Below, piece after piece: positions 27,359 to 35,380 of a stretch of DNA of 52,534 bases; positions within the stretch are counted from its first letter, which is position 1; each line of letters opens with the position of its first letter. The DNA is taken from the NCBI GenBank assembly GCA_025966225.1, contig JAOPVI010000197.1, forward strand, positions 1-52,534, written 5' to 3'. The notes under the pieces were generated by a model. That model had not been told where the DNA came from. It searched no databases and was given only the letters and a program-made list of their open reading frames with translations. The stretch is from Mycobacterium sp. GTDB taxonomy: Bacteria > Actinomycetota > Actinomycetes > Mycobacteriales > Mycobacteriaceae. Made by a program: the position numbers and the translations under genes.

Positions 27359-28318
27359 CTAAACCGCCTGGAGATTCCGGGCGGTGCGGACGTTTCGGGC
27401 GGTCTCGTCGAGGTGCGTCTCCCACGTCCCGCAGCAGCCACCCCAAATGTCGATGTGCGGGTACTTGCCGGCCAAGGTGCCCATGAGCGTGCCGAGTTCC
27501 GTCGGGTTGCCCGACTCGAGGTGCCCGAGCTTACAGAGCGAGATCTTGTCCATGAGCGCGGCATTCGGTCGCAGGCAACGCACGCGTTCGAACCACGGGC
27601 CCGGTTCGATCGCCGGCATGAACTCCAACGGATGCGAGCAGTTGATGCCGAAGAACGCCGGCCGGTCATCACCGGTCTGCGCGTCGGTCAGCTCGATGGC
27701 TTCCTTGAGCGAGGGCCCCGACACCAACCGTTGGGTGCTGTTGTCGAGTGTGAACGAGACGGAGAGTGGTACGCCCACATGTGCTGCGGCACGGGACAAC
27801 CCGATGACCTCCGCGACGGAGTTGAACGTCATCGCTTCGATCAAGTCCACCCCGGCGTGCGCAAGGGTGGCGAGTTGCTCGCTGTGGTATTCCTCGGCCT
27901 CGTCGGTGGTGATCGTGTGGTTGATCTCGTATGCATCACCGCGTGGGCCGACGATGCCGGCGTACAAGAGGGCGGGCAGCTGGTCGGCGTACGGCCCGGC
28001 AATCTCGCGCAGAAAGTCAATCGACCGCAACTGCCTTTCGGCCAACGCCTCACGGGAGTAACCGAGCAGCGCGCCCCAGTCCGGGCTCGCCCGGTAATCA
28101 AGGCCGCCGATGACTACGCCGAACCCGTGGCGGACCGCGGTGTCGAGATAGCGGCCGTACATTCCCCGCAGTTCGGTGAGGGCTCGCGGGTTGTCGAGCA
28201 ACGGGAACATGGAGAAATGCGGGAGGTCGAACCCGTACTTGTACATGATCTCGGTTTCCTGGCCACCCTCGGTCAGGTAATTCAGGCCGGGCTGTTGCGT
28301 GGGGAAGTGTGCGGCCAT
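27359..28318 (-). CDS. Homocysteine S-methyltransferase family protein
   Basis: A 319-residue zinc-dependent TIM-barrel methyltransferase. The zinc cysteines are at about 227 (GINCSHP) and 295-296 (GGCCGT), in the standard pattern. The start is ATG 28318 with GAGGAGGGC three bases upstream; the frame stays open beyond it, but that extension is the remnant of an unrelated phosphotransferase gene. Relatives transfer a methyl group from S-methylmethionine or a similar donor to homocysteine. It is a single-gene unit, converging with the CoA transferase. Confidence 0.85.
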   Translation of the reverse strand: MAAHFPTQQPGLNYLTEGGQETEIMYKYGFDLPHFSMFPLLDNPRALTELRGMYGRYLDTAVRHGFGVVIGGLDYRASPDWGALLGYSREALAERQLRSIDFLREIAGPYADQLPALLYAGIVGPRGDAYEINHTITTDEAEEYHSEQLATLAHAGVDLIEAMTFNSVAEVIGLSRAAAHVGVPLSVSFTLDNSTQRLVSGPSLKEAIELTDAQTGDDRPAFFGINCSHPLEFMPAIEPGPWFERVRCLRPNAALMDKISLCKLGHLESGNPTELGTLMGTLAGKYPHIDIWGGCCGTWETHLDETARNVRTARNLQAV

Positions 28319-28528
28319 GATGCCCTCCTCTGAGGGAACGTTCGGCGTGCCACGGGTTGCTGTGCAGCTGCGGAACAAATTGTCCTCTGTTTGGTCCGTC
28401 AGGTATCCGTTCTGACAAACTCGCCCGCCAGGCGATTTGTGCGCGTTTTCGTTCGCGTGGCGACGGTCGCGCGCCGAAATCGCAGTGAGGAGACCCGCGA
28501 CGTCGCTCGACTTCCAGAGGTCGGTGCT

Positions 28529-28925
28529 GAACACGATGCGTTCGGTGATCAGCACGTCCGTACCCGACCCGCGGTGGTAGTCGGCGAATATCGCATGCGG
28601 TACGACGATCGGGAATGCCGCCGTGCGGGACAGGGCGGCGAACTGGATCTCGTATTCCATCTGGGTGCGCCCGTGGTCGCGGCCCGGGTCGTCGAGGTCG
28701 CGGGAGAACTTGACGAACAGGTCGCGCTGCGGGCCGGGAGTCAAGTACTCGACGCTCAGCTTCAGCTTGCGTCCGGTGCTGCCCCCGACGACTCGACGCA
28801 CTCGGTGAGCGCGGTGACGCGGTTATCGGCGGCGAGCACGCCGAACCGACGAAAGACGTCGGTCAGGTAGTCGGCGGCCCCCTAGCGCAGCGCGGCCGGA
28901 TCGGCCGGGACGGGCAGTCCAGTTG
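28529..28925 (-). pseudogene. Remnant of an aminoglycoside-phosphotransferase-like gene
   Basis: Translated pieces read ADYLTDVFRRFGVLAADN, then, after a one-base shift in a run of five Gs (28782-28786), STGRKLKLSVEYL, LFVKFSRDLDDP and VLITERIVF. Together these match the N-terminal third of the phosphotransferase family also represented at 51978. An in-frame TAG at 28882-28884 interrupts it upstream, and everything after the ITERIVF segment is missing. The stretch from here to 28318 holds only the upstream region of the methyltransferase gene. From 28926 to 29094 I see nothing else coding. Confidence 0.65.
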
Positions 28926-29094
28926 CGTCGCGACCACCCACATCCTGGCCAGCCTACGCGCGTAAGTCCAGGCGGCACGGCGGAGCTGGCAGGCGCAACC
29001 ATGTTTTGCAAACCGGTCGAGGAAGGCGGCCGCAGAGTGCTTACATGGGGCTTGGCTCGCGAGGTGGTGACGCGGGATCCCGACGGGAGGTGGC

Positions 29095-30531
29095 GTGAAG
29101 CGACTCAACGGGATGGATGCGTACCTGCTCTACAGCGAGACCCCGAACCTGCACTCCCACACGTTGAAAGTGGCCGTCATCGACGCGGCAGGCCTCGACG
29201 GCGCGTTCGACTTCGAGGCCTTCCGCGACCACCTCCGGCGGCGTCTGCACCTGCTTGAGCCGCTGCAGTACCGGCTCGTCGAGATTCCCTGGCGCATGCA
29301 CCACCCAATGTGGGTCGAGGGCTGCGAGGTCGACCTCGACTACCATCTGCGCCGGGTGCAGGTCCCGGCTCCGGGCGGCCGCCGCGAACTCGACGACGTC
29401 ATCTCGCGCGTGGCGTCCACGCCGCTTGACCGCACGAAGCCGTTGTGGGAGTTCCACTTCGCCGAGGGGCTGGCCGGAGCACGGTTTGCGCTGATCGGCA
29501 AGGTGCACCACGCGCTCGCCGACGGCGTGGCGTCGGTGAACCTGCTGGCGCGGGCGATGGACCTCGTCGGTGGGGACACCGACGAACGCGAGGTCGACGA
29601 CGCAGGCGAAGTGCCCAGCGCGTCCGCGCTCCTTCTCGAAGCGGGGCGGGATCACGTCCGACAGCTCGCGGAACTGCCGGGCCTCGTGAAGCGCGCGGCT
29701 TCCGGCTTCGCGCGGGTGCGCAAGCGCGCGCGGGAGCGCGGAGACCACCCCGACCTGGCCGACAACTTCAGCGCGCCGCCGACGTTCCTCAACCATCAGG
29801 TATCGCCCGCGCGCCGATTCGGCAGTGCCACTATGTCGTTGGCCGACGTGAAGCAGACGGCGAAGCGGCTGGAGGTCAGCCTCAACGACGTTGTCCTCGC
29901 GACCGCCGCGGGCGCGCTGCGTGCGCTGTTGCTGCGCTATGACCACCAGGCTGACGAGCCGATCATCGCGTCGGTGCCGACGGCCACCAACACATCGCCC
30001 GACCGGATCACGGGCAACGAGATAAGCGGGCTGTCGATATCGCTGCCCGTACACATCGCGGATCCGCTGGAACGGGTGCAACTGGTCGCGCTGGCCGCCG
30101 GCATCGCCAAGGAAGGTCACGAGCTGATCGGACCCGAATTGTATTCCCGCATGATGACGTATCTGCCGACGGCGTTCGCGCCCGCGGCGTTTCGCTGGCT
30201 GTCGAAGCGCGACGACCGGAACAAGATGATGAACGTCGCCGTCTCCAACGTGCCCGGTCCACGGGAGCGGGGACACTTCGGGGGAGCGCCCGTCAGCGAG
30301 CTCTATTCCACGGGAGTGCTGTCGCTCGGTGCTCCCGTCAACATCACCGTGTGGAGCTATGTCGATCAGCTTGGCATCGCCGTGCTGACCGACGACCAGA
30401 CCTTCGGCGACGTGCACGAGGCGACGGATGCGTTCGTCCGGGCATTCTCCGAGATTCGCCGTGCCGCAGGACTTTCCGAAGACCTAACGGTGGTCGATAC
30501 CGCGTTGCCCGCGGTCAGCGTGGACGGCTGA
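29095..30531 (+). CDS. Wax ester synthase/diacylglycerol acyltransferase (WS/DGAT)
   Basis: A 478-residue member of the actinobacterial WS/DGAT family. The acyl-transfer motif HHALADG lies at residues 138-144 (HHxxxDG), with PLWEFHF just before it. The C-terminal domain includes NVAVSNVPGPRE, which matches the conserved ND/NVPGP block. It esterifies acyl-CoA to diacylglycerol or alcohols to make storage lipid at the membrane. The GTG start follows GGGAGG. It stands alone among decayed genes and is flanked at its 3' end by a synthetase remnant on the other strand. Confidence 0.92.
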   Translation: MKRLNGMDAYLLYSETPNLHSHTLKVAVIDAAGLDGAFDFEAFRDHLRRRLHLLEPLQYRLVEIPWRMHHPMWVEGCEVDLDYHLRRVQVPAPGGRRELDDVISRVASTPLDRTKPLWEFHFAEGLAGARFALIGKVHHALADGVASVNLLARAMDLVGGDTDEREVDDAGEVPSASALLLEAGRDHVRQLAELPGLVKRAASGFARVRKRARERGDHPDLADNFSAPPTFLNHQVSPARRFGSATMSLADVKQTAKRLEVSLNDVVLATAAGALRALLLRYDHQADEPIIASVPTATNTSPDRITGNEISGLSISLPVHIADPLERVQLVALAAGIAKEGHELIGPELYSRMMTYLPTAFAPAAFRWLSKRDDRNKMMNVAVSNVPGPRERGHFGGAPVSELYSTGVLSLGAPVNITVWSYVDQLGIAVLTDDQTFGDVHEATDAFVRAFSEIRRAAGLSEDLTVVDTALPAVSVDG

Positions 30532-30532
30532 G

Positions 30533-30983
30533 TCAGCCCTCGGCCTGCGTCCGCGATTCGGCCCGCAGGATCTTGCCGGTGGCGTTGCGAGGGAGTTCGG
30601 AGAGTACGCGAAGCTCGCGTGGCACTTTGTAGTTCGCGAGATTGTCTCGGACGAACGCGCGCAGGTCATCGGAATCCGTCGTCGCGCCTGGCCGCATTAC
30701 GAAGGCGACGAGCCGCTGATCGTACTGGTCGTAGGGCACACCCCACGACGCTGGCCTCGGCAACGTCGGGATGTGCGGTCAGCGTCTTCTCGACCTCGAT
30801 GGGGTAGACGTCGGGGGATGTCACCGGCAGGTCGGCCAACCCGGCCGCCAGCGCATCGGCTCGCTCGTCGAGCTACCGCCATCCGGAGGTACTTGTCGGG
30901 CGTAGCGGGGCCAGCACGCCCGCACGCGCCATCGTGCTCAACGTCGCGGAGAGTGCTCCGAATCCGGTTGCCAGCGCGTGATT
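30533..30983 (-). pseudogene. Decayed acyl-CoA synthetase (FadD-like), internal deletion plus frameshift
   Basis: The C-terminal piece (30533-30860) reads YPIEVEKTLTAHPDVAEASV and, after a one-base insertion near 30740, YDQYDQRLVAFV, NLANYKVPREL and NATGKILRAES. These are the terminal motifs of the ANL synthetase family, including the catalytic lysine region. Just upstream (about 30880-30983) is an N-terminal-like fragment, HALATGFGALSATLSTMA, followed by LAPLRP. The roughly 400 residues between are missing. The gene was once probably full length and in the same direction as the acyltransferase upstream. Confidence 0.65.
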
Positions 30984-30990
30984 CCATGGC

Positions 30991-31806
30991 TCAGCCCAGA
31001 ATGGGGAACCGGCGCTTGCGCGCCAACTCGCTGAGCGCAGACTGCATGACGGAGCGGACGTACACGTCGACCTCCGCAACGTCGGGATCTGGCCCGAAGC
31101 GCGCCGTGATGTCGATGGGCTCCAGCACCTGCGTGACGATCTTGGTTGGCAGCGGCAGGTTGGGCGGCATGATCACGCTGAACCCGAACGGAAAGCCGAA
31201 CGTCACCGGCAGGATCTCCACGCGCGCCTTGGTGAGCCCCAACAGCTTGGCCAGAGTGTTTCCGCGGGTGAGGAACAACTGACTCTCCTGGCCGCCGATC
31301 GTCACCGACGGCACGATCGGGACACCAGCGGCGATGGCGGTCCTGACGTAGCCCGTCCTTCCGGCGAAGTCGATGACGCCGTCTTCGGACGTCGGCCGGT
31401 AGGAGTCGTAGTCCCCACCGGGAAAAACCAGCACGATGCCACCGAAAGCCAGTGCGGCCGCTGCATTTTCGCGGCTCGCCTCGATGACCCCGACCTTCGG
31501 CATGAGGTCGCCGAGCGGCCCCATCACCACCCCGTAATGCGCCAACGTGATGAGCGGGCGGTCGTAGCCGAAGCGCCGGTAGAACGCCGATCCGAACAGC
31601 ATCACGTCGGGGGTCAACATTCCGCCGGAGTGGTTGGACACCACCAGCGCGCCGCCCTCGGTGGGAAAGGCGTCGAGTCCGTGCAGTTCCGCGCGGAACC
31701 AGCGGCGCAGGATCGGCGCCACCCGCTCGACCACCGTCTTGGTGACGGAGGCGCTGAACTGGTCGAGACCGCCTGTGGAGGCCGCTGCGACCTCGTCGTC
31801 GCTCAT
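30991..31806 (-). CDS. Lysophospholipid/glycerol acyltransferase family protein (PlsC-like)
   Basis: A 271-residue acyltransferase. VVSNHSGGMLTPD resembles the catalytic HX4D block, with the acid displaced by three residues. VLVFPGGDYDSYRP and the later VPIVPSVTIGGQES match the FPGG and IVP blocks of the family. No clear transmembrane helix is seen beyond a hydrophobic central stretch. It would transfer an acyl chain to a lysolipid or glycerol phosphate at the membrane. It follows the SDR at 31842 by 35 bases on the same strand and precedes the decayed synthetase, so it may once have shared an operon with it. Confidence 0.82.
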   Translation of the reverse strand: MSDDEVAAASTGGLDQFSASVTKTVVERVAPILRRWFRAELHGLDAFPTEGGALVVSNHSGGMLTPDVMLFGSAFYRRFGYDRPLITLAHYGVVMGPLGDLMPKVGVIEASRENAAAALAFGGIVLVFPGGDYDSYRPTSEDGVIDFAGRTGYVRTAIAAGVPIVPSVTIGGQESQLFLTRGNTLAKLLGLTKARVEILPVTFGFPFGFSVIMPPNLPLPTKIVTQVLEPIDITARFGPDPDVAEVDVYVRSVMQSALSELARKRRFPILG

Positions 31807-31841
31807 CGGTTCAGTGTGTCAGCCCGCGCGGCGGGCCGGGC

Positions 31842-32681
31842 CTACTTGAGGCAGCTGCCACCGTCGATGGGCAGCGTGACGCCGGTGACGTAGCGGGCTT
31901 CGTCGGACGCCAGGAACAGAACCGCGTTGGCGATGTCCTCGGGTTCGACCCAGCCGATCGGCAGCGTGTGCATCATCTGACCGACGACCTTCATGTCATC
32001 TGGGCCCGGGTTCTCCAAGTCGGGGCGGAACAGCCTCATGGTGCCCTCGTTCATGAAGAGCGGGGTGTTGACGTTCGTCGGATGCACCGAGTTCACTCGG
32101 ATGTTCTGCGCGCCGAGCTCGACGGCGAATGTGCGCATGAGCCCTACGACGCCGTGCTTGGCGGCGACGTAGTGGCCGGTGTGAGGATAGGCCTTGAGCC
32201 CGCCAACCGAGCTGGTCAGAATGATCGAGCCGCCGCGCCCGCCCGCCAGGATGTGGGGCACACCGGCCTTCACGCTCTTCCACACTCCGGTGAGGTTGAT
32301 GTCGATCATTGCGGTCCAGTCGGTTTCGCTGGTCTTGTCCAGCGTCTGCCCACCATTACCGATGCCCGCGTTCGCCACGACGATGTCCAGCCGGCCCAGC
32401 TGCTCGACACCGCTGTCGACTGCCGACTTCAGCGCGTCGTAGTCACGTACGTCGACTTCGGCCGTCACGATTCTGCGGTTGTGGCCCTTGACCAGATCGG
32501 CCGTCTCGGCCAGATCCTCCGGGGTGGATGCGGCGATGAGTTCCACCGTGTCGATCTTCTTGCAGATGTCGACTGCGATGATGTCGGCGCCCTCTTGGGC
32601 CAGCCGCACCGCGTGGGCGCGGCCCTGACCGCGGGCCGCTCCGGTAACGAATGCGACCTTGCCTTCTACCCGCCCTGCCAT
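31842..32681 (-). CDS. SDR-family oxidoreductase of the mycofactocin-coupled type
   Basis: A 279-residue SDR with the glycine motif GAARGQGRAHAV, DICKKID after the second strand, VANAGIG, Ser in LTSSVGG, HYVAAK catalytic pair and GVTLPIDGG. The GQGRAHA motif and the long insertion after the DI segment are typical of the mycofactocin-dependent SDR subfamily, whose NAD(H) stays bound and exchanges electrons with mycofactocin. The ATG has AGGAG upstream and a good promoter lies about 50 bases before it. It would oxidise an alcohol, for example a terpenol or steroid alcohol; the substrate is unknown. Confidence 0.85.
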   Translation of the reverse strand: MAGRVEGKVAFVTGAARGQGRAHAVRLAQEGADIIAVDICKKIDTVELIAASTPEDLAETADLVKGHNRRIVTAEVDVRDYDALKSAVDSGVEQLGRLDIVVANAGIGNGGQTLDKTSETDWTAMIDINLTGVWKSVKAGVPHILAGGRGGSIILTSSVGGLKAYPHTGHYVAAKHGVVGLMRTFAVELGAQNIRVNSVHPTNVNTPLFMNEGTMRLFRPDLENPGPDDMKVVGQMMHTLPIGWVEPEDIANAVLFLASDEARYVTGVTLPIDGGSCLK

Positions 32682-32709
32682 GTGACCCTCGACTCCTCGT
32701 TGGTACTCT

Positions 32710-32757
32710 TGCTGTGCACTTGCTCAGCACTCTTACATTCTGGCCCCATTGTGTCAA
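32710..32757 (-). promoter_or_regulatory. Promoter and operator-like repeat of the mycofactocin-type SDR gene
   Basis: On the minus strand, TTGACA (32752-32757) and TAAGAG (32730-32735) are separated by 16 bases and make a good -35/-10 pair. Directly downstream, TGCTGAGCA-N2-TGCACAGCA (32710-32729) is an inverted repeat with one mismatch; the same sequence also reads as a direct repeat. Its position at the probable transcription start suggests repressor control. Confidence 0.55.
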
Positions 32758-32764
32758 CGGCGCA

Positions 32765-32808
32765 GGCCCGTGCGGGCCGTTTGTACCGACCGCTTAGAAG
32801 CGGTCGGT
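32765..32808. terminator. Two tandem perfect inverted repeats at the end of the dehydrogenase gene
   Basis: ACCGACCGCTT-AG-AAGCGGTCGGT (32785-32808) touches the stop codon of the dehydrogenase-like gene. GGCCCG-TG-CGGGCC (32765-32778) lies seven bases beyond. Both are very stable and no T-run follows. They could end transcription of the 33855-32808 pair, or the 11-bp arm repeat could be a regulator site for the SDR gene. Confidence 0.5.
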
Positions 32809-33851
32809 CAGTCGAGCGCCGGCACGAACGGCGGCAGGTCGACCGTCGTCGCGATGCCGGGTGAGGCCGCGCACACGTAGGGCACCGCATTGACGGCGCG
32901 ATTGGCGGTGTAGGCGGGGGAGATCTCGGCCATCCGCTCGAGTGGAATCGGCATGCGCAGGTCGACCTCCAGAGGGGCGTCGCCTTCCACCGAAACGTGC
33001 CAACCGGTGTCGAGCAGATCCCACGCGGGCTCGAGCTCGGCAGTGCAGTACCAGGTGGCCCGAAAGCGGATCAACGTCCGGCCTTCGCGGACCCCCGCGA
33101 TCGTGATCCGTTGGGCGGCAACGGTACCCGCGGGAAGCTGGCCCGCGGCGATAGTGGTGTCCTTGGCCGCGGCGGCCAGCTCGCCGCTGGACTCGACCGC
33201 ATCGAGTGGGAGTCCGACCGCGTCGGCCACTAGTCGTAGCGACGGTCCGAAACTCGCCCCGAGGTAGTGCGCCCGGAAGTCCTGGAATGGACCCATCGGT
33301 TGGCCGAAGCCCATCAGGTCGAACAGCAACTCGGGCGAGGGCCGACGGGACAGATCGGCGTACTCGTCGATGGCGAGCAGGTCCAGCCTGCGCTGAATCG
33401 ACGTCAGCACCATGGGAACCGCTTCGGTGATGAACCCCGGACTGCTCCCGGTGCTGTGGATGGACGTGCCTCCGACCTCGCAGGCGGCCTGGATCCGTTG
33501 CCGGACAGCCGGTTCCATCGACTTCGGGTGATGGAATAGGCCGCAGGTCGTGACGACGTTGATCCCGGCCGTCAGCAACGTGACGAGCGTGTCCACATCG
33601 GGTGCGTTCGGCATGTACAGCACGCAGTCGGGGGCGGAGGCCACTACGTGCTCGATGTGGTTGGTAGCCGCGACTCCGACGGGCGGCAGGTCGCACAGCG
33701 CGCCGGCGTCGCGACCCACCTTGTCGTCACCGTGGACGTAAACGCCCGCCAGCGTCATCGAGGGGTGTTCGATGACGGCTCGCAGTGCGCGCACGCCGAT
33801 GGTGCCAGTGGACCACTGGACGACGCGATATGACGGATTGGGGAGTGCCAC
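32808..33851 (-). CDS. DapB-like NAD(P)-binding dehydrogenase
   Basis: A 347-residue protein with an N-terminal Rossmann fold (VVQWSTGTIGVRAL, residues 8-21) and the dihydrodipicolinate-reductase-like C-terminal region (GSSPGFITEAVP near residue 134). Mycobacteria have many such proteins, usually in lipid or steroid gene sets. The reaction is not established; amine or hydroxyacyl dehydrogenation has been suggested for relatives. Its start lies three bases after the thioesterase-like gene, so the two are translated together from the operator-bearing region at 34470. Confidence 0.72.
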   Translation of the reverse strand: MALPNPSYRVVQWSTGTIGVRALRAVIEHPSMTLAGVYVHGDDKVGRDAGALCDLPPVGVAATNHIEHVVASAPDCVLYMPNAPDVDTLVTLLTAGINVVTTCGLFHHPKSMEPAVRQRIQAACEVGGTSIHSTGSSPGFITEAVPMVLTSIQRRLDLLAIDEYADLSRRPSPELLFDLMGFGQPMGPFQDFRAHYLGASFGPSLRLVADAVGLPLDAVESSGELAAAAKDTTIAAGQLPAGTVAAQRITIAGVREGRTLIRFRATWYCTAELEPAWDLLDTGWHVSVEGDAPLEVDLRMPIPLERMAEISPAYTANRAVNAVPYVCAASPGIATTVDLPPFVPALD

Positions 33852-33854
33852 AGG

Positions 33855-34439
33855 TTAGTTCGCAATCCTGAGTAAGGCCTCTTGCGCGTACGACGCGACC
33901 AAGGTGCCGTCGGCAGTGAGCAGATCGCCACGGCCGAAACACCGGCCGTGCGCGAGTATCGGGCTGTGCTGGCGGAGCAGCAGCCACTGGTCTGTGGTGA
34001 ACGGCCGATGGAACCACATGGTGTGACTGGTCACCGCCGAGGTGAACTGCGTGCCGTTGCCCCGCTGACTCAGGCCTTCCATGGGCCGCACCGCGGTGCC
34101 GATCAGCGTGAGATCGGTGGCATAAGCGGCCAACGCAGGCGCCAGCCCAAGTTCGACCACCGGGGTGCGCATCCATACTTCGCACTCCGGGGGGCCGACG
34201 GTGGGCTCGTTGAGCTCGACGAGCGACCGGGTCTCCCAGGGGATGAGGTCGAGTCCGACGGCGTATTCGGGACCGAGCGGCGCGCCGACTGGCGCGGTGG
34301 TCTGTAGCTCTGGCCCGTCCTCCGCAACGTGCATGGACACCGACGCGGTGCCGTGTTGATTACGGGCGGTGAAGTGGTTTCCAGACCGGGTGGTGCCGAT
34401 GTTCAGGCACGCGAGCAAGTCGGACCAAAGCTCGGACAC
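33855..34439 (-). CDS. Acyl-CoA thioesterase-like protein (TesB-type hot-dog)
   Basis: A 194-residue protein. The C-terminal half (SHTMWFHRPFTTDQWLLLRQHSP, then GRGDLLTADGTLVASYAQEALLR) matches the second hot-dog domain of TesB-like thioesterases, with the typical H(R)PF and Q-E ending. The N-terminal half is short and diverged, so the usual tandem hot-dog pair of about 280 residues is reduced. It would hydrolyse an acyl-CoA and release CoA. An inverted repeat stands 30 bases before its start codon, shared with two other units nearby. Confidence 0.75.
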   Translation of the reverse strand: MSELWSDLLACLNIGTTRSGNHFTARNQHGTASVSMHVAEDGPELQTTAPVGAPLGPEYAVGLDLIPWETRSLVELNEPTVGPPECEVWMRTPVVELGLAPALAAYATDLTLIGTAVRPMEGLSQRGNGTQFTSAVTSHTMWFHRPFTTDQWLLLRQHSPILAHGRCFGRGDLLTADGTLVASYAQEALLRIAN

Positions 34440-34469
34440 CCGCTCAGTGTAAGCGAAATTCTACCGCCC

Positions 34470-34486
34470 TGAGAATGTAATTCTCA
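34470..34486. promoter_or_regulatory. Operator copy 1: TGAGAAT-N3-ATTCTCA
   Basis: A perfect 7-bp inverted repeat with a GTA spacer, in the 48-base gap between the TetR stop and the thioesterase start. It is identical in the arms to the site at 42513-42529 and shares the 6-bp core with the one at 35261-35275. It probably controls the thioesterase-dehydrogenase pair. Confidence 0.65.
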
Positions 34487-34487
34487 C

Positions 34488-35204
34488 CTAGTCGGCGGCG
34501 AATCCGTTGGCGCAGAAGTCCCATACTTCGTCGGCCGAAATCGGCTTGATGGCGATGTCGTCCGAGCCGCTGGACTGTGCGACGAACATCACCGTTTGCA
34601 TGGTCATCGCGGCGATGCGCCGCGGGTTGAGGCCGGCGCGCAGAACGCCCGCCGCGGACGCCTCCTCCATGAGCTCGGTCAGCAGTGCCACCAGGGGAGC
34701 ATGCGCGATCTTCACCTCGGACGGGTGCGAGACCAGCAGGCGGGGTGCGAAATCCGTGAAGAGCGGTCGCCTCGCGGTGGGATCGGGGCGCGACGACTCG
34801 AAGAGCAACTGAATGGCGACCTTCAGCGCTTCCAGCGGATCGGACTGGTTGGCCGTCGCCGCGCGAATCTGGTCGGCGGACCGGCTGAGCGCATCTTCGA
34901 AGAGCGCGAGCAAAAGCTCGTGCTTGCCGTCGAATTGCAGGTAGAAGCTGCGCAGCGACTGGCGGGAACGGTCGACGACTTCTTGCACGGTGAAGTCCGT
35001 GCTGCCCTTTTCGATGATGATCGCCTGGGCGGCGTCGAGGAACCGCTGGACGCGCTGGGCGGCCCGCAGTTTGGCCGTCTTGATGGAGCGTTCAACCGCG
35101 CGCTGCTTCCACGCCGGTTCTTCGCTGGGACTGGTCACCGGCACCTCTGAGACGGCCCGATCAGGGAGAACATGGATGAACTGTACCGGAGTTCGCTTGG
35201 GCAT
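34488..35204 (-). CDS. TetR-family transcriptional regulator
   Basis: A 238-residue regulator. The helix-turn-helix lies at about residues 50-100 (FTVQEVVDRSRQSLRSFYLQF), preceded by an unusually long charged N-terminal arm of some 45 residues. The C-terminal domain is the usual ligand-binding helical bundle. ATG 35204, with AGGAC upstream, is preferred to a start nine codons earlier. Copies of TGAGAAT-N3-ATTCTCA stand on both sides of the gene and again at 42.5 kb, so it most likely represses the thioesterase pair, the acyl-CoA dehydrogenase at 35381 and the Rieske operon, and itself. The ligand is unknown, perhaps an acyl-CoA. Confidence 0.87.
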   Translation of the reverse strand: MPKRTPVQFIHVLPDRAVSEVPVTSPSEEPAWKQRAVERSIKTAKLRAAQRVQRFLDAAQAIIIEKGSTDFTVQEVVDRSRQSLRSFYLQFDGKHELLLALFEDALSRSADQIRAATANQSDPLEALKVAIQLLFESSRPDPTARRPLFTDFAPRLLVSHPSEVKIAHAPLVALLTELMEEASAAGVLRAGLNPRRIAAMTMQTVMFVAQSSGSDDIAIKPISADEVWDFCANGFAAD

Positions 35205-35260
35205 TGTGGTCCTAGACCCCCTCGCGGCCAACGTGTCTGAGATTGTAACTTTCTCATGGC

Positions 35261-35275
35261 GAGAATAGTATTCTC
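35261..35275. promoter_or_regulatory. Operator copy 2: GAGAAT-N3-ATTCTC
   Basis: A perfect 6-bp inverted repeat with an AGT spacer, in the divergent gap between the TetR gene and the acyl-CoA dehydrogenase. A weaker look-alike, GAGATT followed by TTTCTC, lies at 35239-35255 on its TetR side. This arrangement fits autoregulation together with control of the divergent gene. Confidence 0.65.
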
Positions 35276-35380
35276 ATTCCTGGCTTTACAACAGCCTTCC
35301 ACGGAAAGTCTGCGTTCCCGCCGCGGACGCGAGCAGCAAAGCGGGTTCCGCGGACGCAATGAGCTTCGGACGGGAGTTCC

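Noticed and set aside
25996..27672. 558-codon minus-strand open frame opposite the double CoA transferase
   Set aside because: No family features, and it runs over the end of the convergent methyltransferase gene; antisense artefact.
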